Origin: Streptomyces griseus subsp. griseus
GTDB taxonomy: Bacteria; Actinomycetota; Actinomycetes; Streptomycetales; Streptomycetaceae
Assembly: GCF_000720255.1 (NCBI RefSeq)
Contig: NZ_JOJE01000004.1
Location: 124,001 to 188,000, forward strand
Direction of reading: 5' to 3'
DNA: 64,000 bases
Numbering within the stretch: the first letter of the stretch is position 1; each line of letters opens with the position of its first letter. The position numbers and the translations under genes are program-made. Below, one piece after another: positions 49,705 to 58,808 of this stretch. The notes below the pieces were generated by a model, which was given only the letters and a program-made list of their open reading frames with translations, was not told where the DNA came from and searched no databases.

Positions 49705-50529
49705 ATGTCCGCGGTGCCCTCTGTGCCCGTCCCCACCGCACGCACCCAGGTGGCCCTGGTCACCGGAGCCGACTCCGGCATCGGCCGCGCCACCGCCGTC
49801 CGACTGGCCCGGGCGGGGATGGACGTGGGCATCACCTGGCACACCGACCTCAAGGGCGCCGAGGAGACCGCCGACGAGGTCCGCGCCCACGGGCAGCGGG
49901 CCGTCGTGGCCCAGATGGACCTCACCCGGCTGCCGGTCGCCGCCGGCACCGTCGACGAGCTGTGCGACCGCCTCGGCCGCATCGACGTCCTCGTCAACAA
50001 CGCCGGTACGGGCACCATGACGCCCTTCGTCGACCTGGAGCTCGACACCGTGCGCGAGGTCCTCGACGTCGATCTCGTCGGCCCCTTCCTGTGCGGGCAG
50101 AAGGCGGCCCGGCACATGATCCGGCAGGGTGACGGCGGCCGGATCGTCAACGTCACCTCCGTCCACGAGCACCAACCCCGCGTCGGCGCCGCCCCGTACT
50201 GCGCGGCCAAGGGCGGACTCGGCCTGCTCACCCAGGTCATGGCCCTGGAGCTCGCCGAGTACGGCATCACGGTCAACGCGGTGGCGCCCGGAGAGATCGC
50301 CACGCCCATGACCGGGCAGGAGGACACCGACGTGGAGTCGACGTCCCGCCCCGGCATCCCGCTGGGCCGCCCCGGTGACGCCCGCGAGGTCGCCGCCGTG
50401 ATCGCCTTCCTGGCCGGCCCCGACGCCGCGTACGTCACCGGCGCCTCCTGGTCGGTCGACGGCGGCATGCTGCGCATGGGCCCCCAGGCGGGCTCCCACC
50501 TCGAGCGCGACGACTGGCGACGCCCCTGA
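49705..50529 (+). CDS. Classical SDR-family oxidoreductase
   Basis: A 274-aa classical SDR with VALVTGADSGIGRATA near residue 17, NNAGTG near 97, Ser in VTSVHEHQ near 150, YCAAKGGLG near 165 and the C-terminal SVDGG near 250. It is similar to glucose-1-dehydrogenase/3-oxoacyl reductase types; the cofactor is probably NAD(P). GAGGAGG lies seven bases before ATG 49705. It ends immediately before a MITE-like element. Confidence 0.92.
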   Translation: MSAVPSVPVPTARTQVALVTGADSGIGRATAVRLARAGMDVGITWHTDLKGAEETADEVRAHGQRAVVAQMDLTRLPVAAGTVDELCDRLGRIDVLVNNAGTGTMTPFVDLELDTVREVLDVDLVGPFLCGQKAARHMIRQGDGGRIVNVTSVHEHQPRVGAAPYCAAKGGLGLLTQVMALELAEYGITVNAVAPGEIATPMTGQEDTDVESTSRPGIPLGRPGDAREVAAVIAFLAGPDAAYVTGASWSVDGGMLRMGPQAGSHLERDDWRRP

Positions 50530-50612
50530 GCCCTGGGGGCTGTCCGGCGGATCTGCCGCAGACGCGGGGTCCGTCCCGCCCACCTGCGGCGTTGTCGTCG
50601 GTTGCCGCCCCC

Positions 50613-50640
50613 CCCCACGCTCGGCTTCGCTCGCGCGGGG
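50613..50640. repeat. 28-bp GC-palindromic repeat, copy 1
   Basis: CCCCACGCTCGGCTTCGCTC and the following CGCGGGG, identical to copy 2 at 50686-50713. The arms can fold (CGCTCG / CGAGCG type pairing). Similar sequences are common between Streptomyces genes. Confidence 0.7.
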
Positions 50641-50685
50641 GCCCCATCGCGTCGACGCCCTCCTCCGCCTTGCAGTCGGACGCTC

Positions 50686-50713
50686 CCCCACGCTCGGCTT
50701 CGCTCGCGCGGGG
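50686..50713. repeat. 28-bp GC-palindromic repeat, copy 2
   Basis: A perfect direct copy of 50613-50640, 73 bp downstream within the same element. A related variant is embedded in the lactonase gene at 34101-34137. Confidence 0.7.
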
Positions 50714-50815
50714 GACCCCACGACCCCGCTCACCCGGATCGATGAGTCACCGCTGCCTTCCTGCGACCTGATCCGCCGGACAGCCCCCAGCCGGTTCGCG
50801 CTCTACGCTCTATGC

Positions 50816-51052
50816 ATGACCGAAATCGCGAGCCCGCACATCGGCAGACCGCGGATCCTCGTGCTCGGGGTACAGCCGGGCACGCCTCCGTTCAGGATCG
50901 TCGAGATCGACGGCCACGTGGTCGGTGAGGCCAAGGCCGTCACCGACGTCCTGGAGGCGGCCGCCGCCTTCGGCATCACCGTCCACGACCTGGACGACCC
51001 GGACGTCGTCCGCTGGGTGGGCGGGGACAAGTTCACCTGGACCCGCCACTGA
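50816..51052 (+). CDS. Small hypothetical protein (78 aa)
   Basis: A 78-aa product with alternating strand/helix character (RPRILVLGVQPGTPPFRIVEIDGHVVGEAK), suggestive of a small alpha/beta protein. No known domain is recognised. ATG 50816 has no ribosome-binding site; TACGCT (50805-50810) sits five bases before it, so a leaderless mRNA is possible. The MITE-like element ends 25 bases upstream and may have replaced or supplied the promoter. Confidence 0.7.
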   Translation: MTEIASPHIGRPRILVLGVQPGTPPFRIVEIDGHVVGEAKAVTDVLEAAAAFGITVHDLDDPDVVRWVGGDKFTWTRH

Positions 51053-51173
51053 CCGACGGTCCCCTTCCGGCCGCCGTCGGACGAACAAGGGCCGGGCCCG
51101 TACCAGGTAACCCAGGGTCACATTCGGTGTGACGTAGGGTGCATGCCGGGGTGTGGGACCGGAGGGGGACGAG

Positions 51174-54149
51174 GTGGCGCCGGAACCGGTGCGGTTCGCG
51201 GTACTGGGGTCCGTTCGGGTCTGGCGGACCGGGACGGAGCTGGAACTCGGACGACCGCAGGAGCGGGCGCTGCTCGCGCTGCTGCTGGTACGGGCGGGGC
51301 AGCCCGTCGCCGTGGCCGAGATCGTCGACGCGCTGTGGGGCCGGCGCCCGCCGGACAGCGCGGTCAACGTGGTCCGCAGACATGTCGGGTCGCTGCGCCG
51401 ACTGCTGGAACCCGGCCTGCCCCACCGGGCGACGGGCCGCTGGCTGCTGCGCAGCGCCGGCGGATACCGACTGGCGACCGACGGCGACAGCCTGGACCTG
51501 CTGCGTTTCCGCGCGCTGCGTACCGAGGCCGCTCGGGCCGCGTCCGACGGGCGATCCGGACGGGCCGTGGAACTCCTGGTCGAGGCACTGTCACTGTGGC
51601 ACGGGCCGGTGGCCGCCGGGATCCCGGCACCGGTGCGCGCGCACGCGGCCTTCGGCGCGCTGGACGAGGAGCACCTCGCGGCCGTGAAGGAGGCCGCCGA
51701 CCTCGCGCTGCGCGCGGGCGCGGCGGACCTGGTCCTTCCCCGGCTGCGGGAGGCGGCCGTGCGCAGCCCGCTGGACGAACCGCTGCTGGCCCGGCTGATG
51801 ACCGCCCTCGCGGCCACCGGACAGCGGGCCGAGGCGTCCGGTGTGTACGACGCGGTGACAGCCCGGCTCGCCGAGGAGCTGGGCATCGACCCGGGAGAGG
51901 AACTGCGCGAAGCCCACCGGGCCTTGCAGGGCGAACGCCACGCCCACCGGGCCGTACCGGGCGTGGCGGCCCCCGCGAGGACCGCGACCGCAACTGCCTG
52001 GGTCTCGTACGGGCCTGTCCCGGCCTCCGATGCCTCGTCCGTCCCCGCCCCGGCCACCGGGGACTCGTCCGTCCCTGTCCCGGCCGCCCCGGACCTGCAC
52101 GGTCCAGGAGCGGCCCCCCTGCCCGTCCCCGCGCAACTCCCGTACGACCTGCCGACGTTCTCCGGACGGCGGGCCGAACTCGACCAGGCCTCCGCGGTGC
52201 TGGCCGGCACCGCCGGGACCGCCGGGACCGTGGTGATCGGCGCCATCGGTGGCATGGCCGGGATCGGCAAGACCACGCTCGCCGTCCACTGGGCCCGTCA
52301 GGTGGCGGACCGCTACCCGGACGGACAGCTCTACGTCAACCTGCGCGGGTTCGGCCCGTCCGGGGCGGTCATGAGCCCCGACGAGGCGGTCCGCGGCTTC
52401 CTGGACGCCCTGGGGGTGGCACCGGACGGCGTCCCGCACGGACTCGACGCACAAGCCGCGCTCTACCGCAGCCTGCTGGCCGGGCGACGCGTCCTCGTCC
52501 TGCTGGACAACGCGCGGGACGCCGACCACGTACGGCCGCTGCTGCCCGGCACGCCCGGTTGCCTGACGATCGTCACCAGCCGGGACGAGCTCTCCGCCCT
52601 GGTGGCCGTCCACGGAGCCCACCCCCTCACCCTGCGTCAGCTCGACGCCGACGAGGCGAGGGAGCTGCTCACCCGCCGCCTGGGGGCCGGCCGGGTCGCC
52701 GCCGAACCGGAGGCGGTAGCGGAGATCACCGCGCTGTGCGCCGGACTTCCGCTGGCCCTCGCCTGCGTCGCCGCCCGCGCGGCCACCCACCCGCACTTCA
52801 CGCTCTCGGCCATCGCGGCCGAACTGCGCGCGACGCACGGCAGCCTCGACGCGTTCACCAGGGCCGACGTCTCCGCCGACGTCGGCGCGGTCTTCTCATG
52901 GACCCTGCGCGCCCTCTCGCCCGCCGCCGCCCGCCTCTTCCGACTGCTCGGCCTGCATCCCGGCCCGGACTTCACCGCACCGGCCGCGGCCGCCCTCGCC
53001 GGGCTCGACGTACGACGGGCGCGGCTGCTGCTGTCGGAGCTCGCCGGCGTGCACCTCGTCAGTGAGCACATCCCCGGCCGGTACGCCTTCCACGACCTGC
53101 TCCGCGCCCACGCCACCGAGTCGGCGCACAGCCGACACGGGGACGCCGAACGCGGGGAGGCCGTGACCCGGCTGTTCACGCACTACCTCCACACGGCGCA
53201 CGCCGCCGTCGTGCTGAACGCGCCGTATGCCGACGGGATGCCTCTGCCGCCCGCACCCGAGGACGTCCGACCCGAGCCGCTCGCCGACGACGAACGGGCG
53301 CTGGCCTGGCTCAGAGCCGAATACCCGGTGCTGCTCGCCGTCATCGACGCGGCCGCCGCCTCGGGCCGCGACGGCCTGGCCTGTCTGCTCGTCTCGTCCC
53401 TGGAGCGGTTCCTCGACCGGCAGGGGCACTGGCACGACTGGGCGGCCGTCCAGCGGACCGCGCTCGACGCCGCGTTGCGGCTGTCCGACCCCGTCATGGA
53501 GGCCCACGCGTTGCGCGGACTGGCCCGCGCGCAGGGCCGGCTGGGCCTGCACGACGAGGCCGCCCCAACCCTGGAACGGGCCCTCGCGGCCTTCACCGCA
53601 CTCGGCGACGACATCGGGCGAGCCACCGTGCACCGCAGCCTCGCCTGGGAGTCCGAGCAGCGCGGCGACTTCCACGGCTCCCTGCGGCACGACCAGTTGG
53701 CCGTCGACCTGCTCAGAGCCGGCGGCGGACGAGCCGCACAGGCGTCCGCCCTCAACGCGGTCGGCTGGTCGTACGCCGTCCTCGGGGAGTACCGGCAGGC
53801 ACTCGACCACTGTTTCGAGGCCCTGTCGATGCTCCAGGGACTCGGCGACCTCGTCGGTCAGGCCGCCACCTGGGACAGCATCGCCTACACCCACCACCAC
53901 CTCGGCGACCACGCGCAGGCCCTGGCCGGCTACCGCAACGCGCTCGCCCTCTACCGGGACGCGGGCGTGCCGGCCGAGGAGGCCTGGTCCCTCCTGCGCA
54001 TCGGCGACACGCACCGCGCGACGGGCGACGACGAGGCCGCCCGCGCCGCCTGGCTCAGCGCCCTCACGCTCTTCACCGACCTGGCCCACCCCGACGCGGA
54101 GCGGGCCCGGGACCGGCTCCAGGGCCTCAGCTGTGCACAGCCCGGCTGA
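51174..54149 (+). CDS. AfsR-type SARP/NB-ARC/TPR regulator
   Basis: A 991-aa multidomain regulator. An OmpR-like winged helix (about residues 8-90, RPQERALLALLLVRAGQ) and BTAD domain (about 97-240) form the SARP part. A Pro/Ala linker follows, then an NB-ARC ATPase with Walker A GGMAGIGKTTLAVH near 362 and Walker B RVLVLLDNARD near 440, then TPR repeats (about 760-980). Large SARPs switch on secondary metabolism or morphological genes when phosphorylated or nucleotide-bound. GTG 51174 has GGAGGGGG upstream; GTG 51153 is an alternative. No biosynthetic cluster adjoins it. The 3' end overlaps the convergent VanZ gene. Confidence 0.94.
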   Translation: MAPEPVRFAVLGSVRVWRTGTELELGRPQERALLALLLVRAGQPVAVAEIVDALWGRRPPDSAVNVVRRHVGSLRRLLEPGLPHRATGRWLLRSAGGYRLATDGDSLDLLRFRALRTEAARAASDGRSGRAVELLVEALSLWHGPVAAGIPAPVRAHAAFGALDEEHLAAVKEAADLALRAGAADLVLPRLREAAVRSPLDEPLLARLMTALAATGQRAEASGVYDAVTARLAEELGIDPGEELREAHRALQGERHAHRAVPGVAAPARTATATAWVSYGPVPASDASSVPAPATGDSSVPVPAAPDLHGPGAAPLPVPAQLPYDLPTFSGRRAELDQASAVLAGTAGTAGTVVIGAIGGMAGIGKTTLAVHWARQVADRYPDGQLYVNLRGFGPSGAVMSPDEAVRGFLDALGVAPDGVPHGLDAQAALYRSLLAGRRVLVLLDNARDADHVRPLLPGTPGCLTIVTSRDELSALVAVHGAHPLTLRQLDADEARELLTRRLGAGRVAAEPEAVAEITALCAGLPLALACVAARAATHPHFTLSAIAAELRATHGSLDAFTRADVSADVGAVFSWTLRALSPAAARLFRLLGLHPGPDFTAPAAAALAGLDVRRARLLLSELAGVHLVSEHIPGRYAFHDLLRAHATESAHSRHGDAERGEAVTRLFTHYLHTAHAAVVLNAPYADGMPLPPAPEDVRPEPLADDERALAWLRAEYPVLLAVIDAAAASGRDGLACLLVSSLERFLDRQGHWHDWAAVQRTALDAALRLSDPVMEAHALRGLARAQGRLGLHDEAAPTLERALAAFTALGDDIGRATVHRSLAWESEQRGDFHGSLRHDQLAVDLLRAGGGRAAQASALNAVGWSYAVLGEYRQALDHCFEALSMLQGLGDLVGQAATWDSIAYTHHHLGDHAQALAGYRNALALYRDAGVPAEEAWSLLRIGDTHRATGDDEAARAAWLSALTLFTDLAHPDAERARDRLQGLSCAQPG

Positions 54150-54675
54150 GTCGACGGCCCACCAGCACGTAACCGATCAGTGCGCCCGTCGTGTTCAGGA
54201 TGACGTCGTCGATGTCGAAGGCGCGTCCCGTGACCAGCAGGCCCTGGGCGCATTCGACCAGGAGCATCACCACGGCGGTCAGGAACAGCACCCGCAGGAA
54301 GCCGCGTGTGCGGGGTGCCACGACCGGCACCAGCACACCGAACGGAACCCCCAGCAGCACGTTTCCGCCGATCTGCTTGACCGCGTCCCGCAGCGCGGGC
54401 TGGTCCAGGTAGGCCCTCAGGGAGCTGCCCGGGTGGAAGTTGGTGTGCGTCAACGCCTCCGAGGCGGGCGAGGGCTGGAGCGTGAGCCGGGCCAGGACCA
54501 CGGCGAACGCCACCATGAACGCGAACGCCAGGAGCGTCGCCAGCAGGCGGAGCGGCAACGGCATCCGGCGGCGGCGGGTGTCGGGGGGCGGCTTCGACGC
54601 CCGGCCGGCCGACTTGGTCGCCCGGGCCGGTCTGGCCGGCCGGATCGTGCGCAGGCGCAGTGCAGAGCGGACCAT
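54127..54675 (-). CDS. VanZ-family membrane protein
   Basis: A 182-aa protein with a basic N-terminus (about 40 residues), then four to five membrane segments (LLATLLAFAFMVAFAVVLA, GNVLLGVPFGVLVPVVAP, VLFLTAVVMLLVECAQ, and DDVILNTTGALIGYVLVG, the latter two carrying the VanZ-like E..Q and D(D/I)...N.TG.l.G signatures). VanZ proteins give low-level glycopeptide tolerance in some hosts but have broad unknown roles. ATG 54675 has GGAG eight bases before it, better than ATG 54699. Confidence 0.9.
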   Translation of the reverse strand: MVRSALRLRTIRPARPARATKSAGRASKPPPDTRRRRMPLPLRLLATLLAFAFMVAFAVVLARLTLQPSPASEALTHTNFHPGSSLRAYLDQPALRDAVKQIGGNVLLGVPFGVLVPVVAPRTRGFLRVLFLTAVVMLLVECAQGLLVTGRAFDIDDVILNTTGALIGYVLVGRRLSRAVHS

Positions 54676-54890
54676 GAATTCTTCTCCAGTCTTCAACATC
54701 CCTGCGATGTAGGGCGGTTACCCCGACATACGGGGACCAGTCCCCCTCCGCCCGTCCCGGCGTCGGCCGCGCCCCGGTTTCCGTTCCTGCGCTCGGGGCA
54801 CTCCGGGTGGAGACCCGCGCGTGCCGCCGCCCCCAGGGGCGCGCGCGGTGCTTGGATGCCCGAAAGAACCGGGCGGCGAGGAGGTGGAGC

Positions 54891-55073
54891 GTGAACCGGC
54901 GTACGACGCTCCTCACCGCGGCCGAACTCCTCGGCTGGTGGGCCGCCCTCGCCCTGCTGTGGCTGGTGTTCATCAGCGCCGTGGACACACTGGAACTCGC
55001 GGTGGGTGCGGCCGCCGCAGCCGTCGGCGCACTCGCGGCACACGCCGCGCGCCGGGCGGTGACCGACCGGTGA
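54891..55073 (+). CDS. Short MrpE/MnhE-like membrane subunit
   Basis: A 60-aa protein with two membrane segments (AELLGWWAALALLWLVFISA and LAVGAAAAAVGALAAHAA). It resembles only the hydrophobic N-terminal part of Mrp antiporter subunit E (normally about 150 aa), and its position as the first gene of an Mrp-like operon supports that. GTG 54891 follows GAGGAGGTGGAG. The stop overlaps the next GTG (GTGA). Confidence 0.65.
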   Translation: MNRRTTLLTAAELLGWWAALALLWLVFISAVDTLELAVGAAAAAVGALAAHAARRAVTDR

Positions 55074-55522
55074 ACGGCTGGATCCTCGCGGCGGCACTCG
55101 TCCTGGCCGGGGGAGTGGGGGCGACCCTGTGGGGCGTCGCCAGCGGACCCCTGCGCCGCCGCGTGATCGCCCAGAACCTGACCACCGCCCTGGCCTGCCC
55201 CGCCCTGCTGCTCCTCGCCCAGGGCTACGACCGCCCCTCCTACGTCGACGTCGCCCTGGTCCTCGCGCTGCTGGGCCCGGTCGGCACGCTGGTCTTCGCC
55301 CGGCTGCTCGCCGACGAACTCACCGGCGACCCACCGCGCGCCTGGGGTGCGACCTGGGCGGTCGCGGGCCTCGGCACGGTCGTCGTGGCCATCCTGTGCG
55401 CGGTCGCCGCACCCGGCCGCGCCACGGCGAAACTCCTGGTCACCGGCGTCCTGCTGATCGGCGGCAACGTGGTCGCCTCACGGGCCCTCGCGGGCGGCTT
55501 CGGCGGGGTCCGCCGTGGCTGA
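55070..55522 (+). CDS. Fused MrpF-MrpG-like antiporter subunit
   Basis: A 150-aa protein. The first half matches MnhF: GPLRRRVIAQNL near residue 25 and YVDVALVLALLGPVGTLVFARLL near 60-83, with the conserved Asp. The second half (VAGLGTVVVAILCAVA...KLLVTGVLLIGGNVVASRALA) recalls MnhG's PxxSHxxAR end. A fusion of F and G is unusual for classical Mrp operons. GTG 55070 overlaps the previous stop. It is part of a monovalent-cation/proton antiporter complex in the membrane. Confidence 0.75.
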   Translation: MNGWILAAALVLAGGVGATLWGVASGPLRRRVIAQNLTTALACPALLLLAQGYDRPSYVDVALVLALLGPVGTLVFARLLADELTGDPPRAWGATWAVAGLGTVVVAILCAVAAPGRATAKLLVTGVLLIGGNVVASRALAGGFGGVRRG

Positions 55523-55552
55523 GCCCATTTTCCCGACGGACCGAGGTGAGTC

Positions 55553-55813
55553 GTGACGGACGCCGTCATCGTGGTCGCCCTGCTCCTCGTGGCCGCCTCC
55601 GCGACCGTCGCCGTGGCGACACGCGACCCGGAGCGGCAGGCCCTGGTCCTCTCCGTCCTCGGCGTGGTCCTCGCCGTGCTCTTCACCGTGCTCCAGGCGC
55701 CGGACGTCGGCCTGTCGCAGCTGGCCGTCGGGTCCGCCGTCACTCCGCTGTTGCTGCTGCTGACGGTCCGCAAGGTACGGCGGCGGCCGCGCCGGAAGGA
55801 GCCGCCGCCGTGA
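55553..55813 (+). CDS. DUF4040/MbhD-like membrane subunit
   Basis: An 86-aa protein with three hydrophobic stretches and the motif TVLQAPDVGLSQLAVGSAVTPLLLL (about residues 43-67), the hallmark of the DUF4040/MbhD domain found as a separate subunit in membrane hydrogenases or at the end of MrpA. GTG 55553 follows GAGGTGAG. The stop overlaps the next gene (GTGA). Confidence 0.82.
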   Translation: MTDAVIVVALLLVAASATVAVATRDPERQALVLSVLGVVLAVLFTVLQAPDVGLSQLAVGSAVTPLLLLLTVRKVRRRPRRKEPPP

Positions 55814-56568
55814 ACCGGCGCCTGCGGCTGTGGCTCGTGGGCGTCGGCGGCGCGGGGCTCGCGGCCCTGCTGGTGGCCGCCTGCCTCGACCTGCCCCGCT
55901 TCGGCGGCGACCGGCACCCCTACGGCGACCGGGCCGTCCGCGCGTCGCTCTCCCGGCACACCGCCAACACCATCTCGTCCGTCAACTTCGACCAGCGCGC
56001 CTTCGACACCCTCGGCGAGATGAGCATCCTGTTCGCGGCCGTGCTCGGCTGTGTCGTCCTGCTCCGGCAGACCCGCGACGAACACCGTGACCGGCCCGAA
56101 CCCGCCGAGGTCGCCCGGCCCGTACGCGGCTACGCCCTGCTCGTCCTGCCCGTCGCCCTGCTCACCGGCCTCTATGTGATCGCCCACGGGCAGCTCAGCC
56201 CCGGCGGCGGCTTCCAGGGCGGCGTGGTCGCCGCGACCGCCCTGCACCTGCTGTACCTCGGTGCCGACTACCGCGCCCTGGAACGCGTCCGTCCCATCGG
56301 TGTGTTCGAGGTCGGCGACGCGCTGTCCGCCGCCGCCTACCTGGTCACCGGCCTCGCGGCCGTCCTCGCGGGCACCGCCTTCCTCACCAACACCCTGCTG
56401 CCGTACGGCACCTTCAACACGCTCTCCTCCGGCGGCACCGTCCCGCTGCTGAACGCGGCCATCGGCATGGAGGTCGCCTGCGCGGTCGTCGTCCTCCTCG
56501 CCCGCTTCCTGGACCAGGCGGTGGAGATCGAGCAGGACAAGGGAGAGGGCGAGGTGAGAGCGCCGTGA
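55810..56568 (+). CDS. mnhB: MbhE-MrpB fusion antiporter subunit
   Basis: A 252-aa protein. An N-terminal MbhE-like segment ([26 protein letters not shown], about residues 55-80) precedes an MnhB domain with [20 protein letters not shown] near 137, the strongest MrpB signature. GTG 55810 overlaps the DUF4040 stop. The MrpA C-terminal modules thus occur here as separate or fused small genes, a layout shared with group-4 hydrogenase-related antiporters. Confidence 0.85.
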   Translation: MNRRLRLWLVGVGGAGLAALLVAACLDLPRFGGDRHPYGDRAVRASLSRHTANTISSVNFDQRAFDTLGEMSILFAAVLGCVVLLRQTRDEHRDRPEPAEVARPVRGYALLVLPVALLTGLYVIAHGQLSPGGGFQGGVVAATALHLLYLGADYRALERVRPIGVFEVGDALSAAAYLVTGLAAVLAGTAFLTNTLLPYGTFNTLSSGGTVPLLNAAIGMEVACAVVVLLARFLDQAVEIEQDKGEGEVRAP

Positions 56569-56915
56569 TGCACGTACTGCCGTACCTGGTCGCCGTCTGG
56601 ATCTTCCTCGTCGGCTGCTACGGCCTCGCCACCAGCCGCAACCTGATCCACGCCGTGGGCTGCCTCGCCGTCTGCCAGTCCGCCACCTACGTCCTGCTGC
56701 TGGCCGTCGGCTACCGCGACGGCGCCACCGCTCCCGTCTTCTCCGACGTGAAGCCCGGGTCGCGGCCCGTAGTCGACCCGGTCGTCCAGGCCCTGGCCCT
56801 CACCGACGTGGTCGTCGGCGCCACCGTCACCGCCCTGCTGCTCGCCCTCGTCGTCCAGGTCGCCAAGCGGCACGGCACGGTGGACCCCGACGAGCTCTCG
56901 GAGCTGCGCGGCTGA
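56568..56915 (+). CDS. mnhC: MrpC/NuoK-like antiporter subunit
   Basis: A 115-aa NuoK-type protein with three membrane helices, the [27 protein letters not shown] segment and [25 protein letters not shown], the typical MnhC signature. ATG 56568 overlaps the mnhB stop (TGATG); GTG 56565 is an alternative start. It is part of the proton path of the Mrp complex. Confidence 0.9.
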   Translation: MHVLPYLVAVWIFLVGCYGLATSRNLIHAVGCLAVCQSATYVLLLAVGYRDGATAPVFSDVKPGSRPVVDPVVQALALTDVVVGATVTALLLALVVQVAKRHGTVDPDELSELRG

Positions 56916-58672
56916 TGAACCACCTGCTCCCGCTGCTCGTCGCCGTTCCCCTTCTCGGGGCGGGACTGCTGGTCGCCGCAGGACGCCGGCTGCCCCGGGC
57001 GGCGGCCGAGACGATCGGCTGCGCGGTCTCCGCAGGCACGGCCGCGCTCGCGCTGGTACTGCTGCTCAACTGCTCCCCGCCGATGGTCGAGTGGGTCGGC
57101 GACTGGCGGCCGGTGAACGGCCGCAGCGTCGGCATCGTCGTCGTCGGCGACGGTCCGGGGCTCGGGATGGCCGCCCTCGCCTCGCTGCTGACGCTGGCGG
57201 CGCTGGTGTACTCCTGGCACTACTTCGAGGAGCCGCCCCGCGGGCACGCGGGCTCCTTCCCGGCGCTGATGCTGGTCTTCCAGGCGGGCATGTGCGGCTT
57301 CGCCATCGCCGGCGACCTCTTCGACGCGTTCGTGTTCTTCGAGCTGATGAGCGTCGTCGCCTACGCGCTCACCGGCTACCGGATCGACGAACCCAGGGCC
57401 GTGCAGGGCGCCCTGACCTTCGCGGTGGTCAACTCCCTCGGCGCGTACGCGATCCTCATGGGCATCGCCCTGCTGTACGGGCGCACCGGTGAGCTGGCCA
57501 TGACCCACATCGGCCGGGGCCTCGACGCGCACGGCCGCCCCGACGCGCTGGTCCTCGCCGCGTTCGTCCTCGTCCTGACCGGCCTGCTGGTCAAGGCCGC
57601 CGCCGTCCCCTTCCACTTCTGGCTGCCCGACGCGCACGCCGTCGCGCCCACCCCCGTGTGCATGCTGCTGTCCGGCGTCATGGTCGAACTCGGCGTGTAC
57701 GGCGTCTGGCGTGTCTACACCACCGTCTTCTCCGGCCCCGGCGGAGTCCCCGTCGCCGACCTGGAGCGGGTTCTGACGGTGCTCGGCGGGCTGAGCGCCG
57801 TCATCGGCGCCGTCATGTGCTGGTACCAGCGGCACCTCAAACGGCTCCTCGCCTACTCGACCGTCGCCCACACGGGACTGTTCCTCGTCGGCGTCGGCGT
57901 GCTCAAGCCGGAGGCCGACGACGGCATCGCGCTGTACGTCCTCGGTCACGCGGGCGTGAAGGCGGCGCTGTTCGCCTGCGCGGGCATCCTCCTCGACCGC
58001 TACGGCAGCGTCGACGAACGCGCGCTGCACGGACGGGCCCGCGAACTGCGGGCCGTGGGCGTGATGTTCACCGTCGGAGCCCTCGGACTCGCGGGCCTGC
58101 CGCCGTTCGGCACGGCCCTGGGCAAGGCGCTCGCGGAGGAGGCCGTGGGCGGACCGCTCACCGTGCTGTACGTCCTGGCGTCCGCGGTCACCGCCGGGGC
58201 CGTCCTGCGAGTCGCCGCACGGGTGTTCCTCGGTCTCGGCCCCCCGCCCGAGGAGGAGGAGTACGAGACGACCGGCACCGGTGAGCGGCCGGAGACCCGC
58301 GGGCGGCTGACCCGGATCCCCGCCACCATGACGGCGGTCCCGGCGGTGCTGCTCGCGGGGGCGCTGGCCGTCGGTGCCGCCCCCGGACTCGCCCACGTCG
58401 TGGCGCACGCCGTGAACGAGGCCGGATCCGGGGGCGCGGCCGCCGCCGTGCACTGGACCCGGGCCGGAGCCCTGCTCGGCCTCCTCTCCACCGCGCTGGC
58501 CGTGGGCCTGGCGGCGGTGGCCGTCACCCGGCCCGGACTCCTCTCCGCCCCGGACCGGGCGCTGCCGCTGCGGCGCCTGCAGTCCGGGCACATCGGCGAC
58601 TACGTGGCCTGGCTGCTGGTGGGCGCCGCGCTGGTCGGCGCCCTCGCCCTGCCGGGCGTGCTCGGCACCTGA
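56915..58672 (+). CDS. mnhD: MrpD-like proton-conducting antiporter subunit
   Basis: A 585-aa protein with about 14 membrane helices of the NuoL/M/N-MrpD family. The core Glu is in [21 protein letters not shown] near residue 135 and Lys residues are in [19 protein letters not shown] near 225, both typical of proton translocation; [20 protein letters not shown] follows near 308. ATG 56915 overlaps the mnhC stop (TGATG). It is the last gene of the operon; no full MrpA is present, so this is the only large proton-pumping subunit. Confidence 0.92.
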   Translation: MNHLLPLLVAVPLLGAGLLVAAGRRLPRAAAETIGCAVSAGTAALALVLLLNCSPPMVEWVGDWRPVNGRSVGIVVVGDGPGLGMAALASLLTLAALVYSWHYFEEPPRGHAGSFPALMLVFQAGMCGFAIAGDLFDAFVFFELMSVVAYALTGYRIDEPRAVQGALTFAVVNSLGAYAILMGIALLYGRTGELAMTHIGRGLDAHGRPDALVLAAFVLVLTGLLVKAAAVPFHFWLPDAHAVAPTPVCMLLSGVMVELGVYGVWRVYTTVFSGPGGVPVADLERVLTVLGGLSAVIGAVMCWYQRHLKRLLAYSTVAHTGLFLVGVGVLKPEADDGIALYVLGHAGVKAALFACAGILLDRYGSVDERALHGRARELRAVGVMFTVGALGLAGLPPFGTALGKALAEEAVGGPLTVLYVLASAVTAGAVLRVAARVFLGLGPPPEEEEYETTGTGERPETRGRLTRIPATMTAVPAVLLAGALAVGAAPGLAHVVAHAVNEAGSGGAAAAVHWTRAGALLGLLSTALAVGLAAVAVTRPGLLSAPDRALPLRRLQSGHIGDYVAWLLVGAALVGALALPGVLGT

Positions 58673-58686
58673 GACACCCTGAGAAA

Positions 58687-58794
58687 CCCGAGGTCCCCGA
58701 GGTCCCCGAGGCCCCCGAGGTCCCCGAGGTCCCCGAGGTCCCCGAGGTCCCCGAGGTCCCCGAGGTCCCCGAGGTCCCCGAGGTCCCCGAGGCC
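58687..58794. repeat. 12-copy 9-bp tandem repeat
   Basis: The unit CCCGAGGTC is repeated 12 times without interruption; only copies 3 and 12 differ (GGCC in place of GGTC). It lies between the converging mnhD and DUF4230 stops. A 9-bp period keeps any reading frame (PEVPEV.. or GLGDLG.. if translated). It is a likely variable-number locus. Confidence 0.95.
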
Positions 58795-58808
58795 CCCGGG
58801 CCGGATTC

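Larger units (their letters stand above)
50533..50790. mobile_element. MITE-like element with 21-bp terminal inverted repeats
   Basis: A 258-bp block bounded by perfect 21-bp inverted ends (50533-50553 and 50770-50790; outer part CTGGGGGCTGTCCGGCGG). It encodes no transposase. Inside are two 28-bp direct copies of a GC-palindromic repeat (50613-50640, 50686-50713). Both ends are flanked by CC, so any target duplication is short and uncertain. It fits a non-autonomous transposable element mobilised in trans, and it places its right end 25 bases from the next start codon. Confidence 0.65.

Noticed and set aside
50530..50815. Intact insertion sequence
   Set aside because: No transposase frame fits within 258 bp; only a non-autonomous element can be supported.
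54127..54699. VanZ gene as a glycopeptide-resistance marker
   Set aside because: No vanHAX or vanRS-like genes are present; VanZ-like proteins are common and mostly unrelated to resistance.
58687..58794. CRISPR array
   Set aside because: Units are only 9 bp with no spacers; it is a simple tandem repeat and no cas genes exist.
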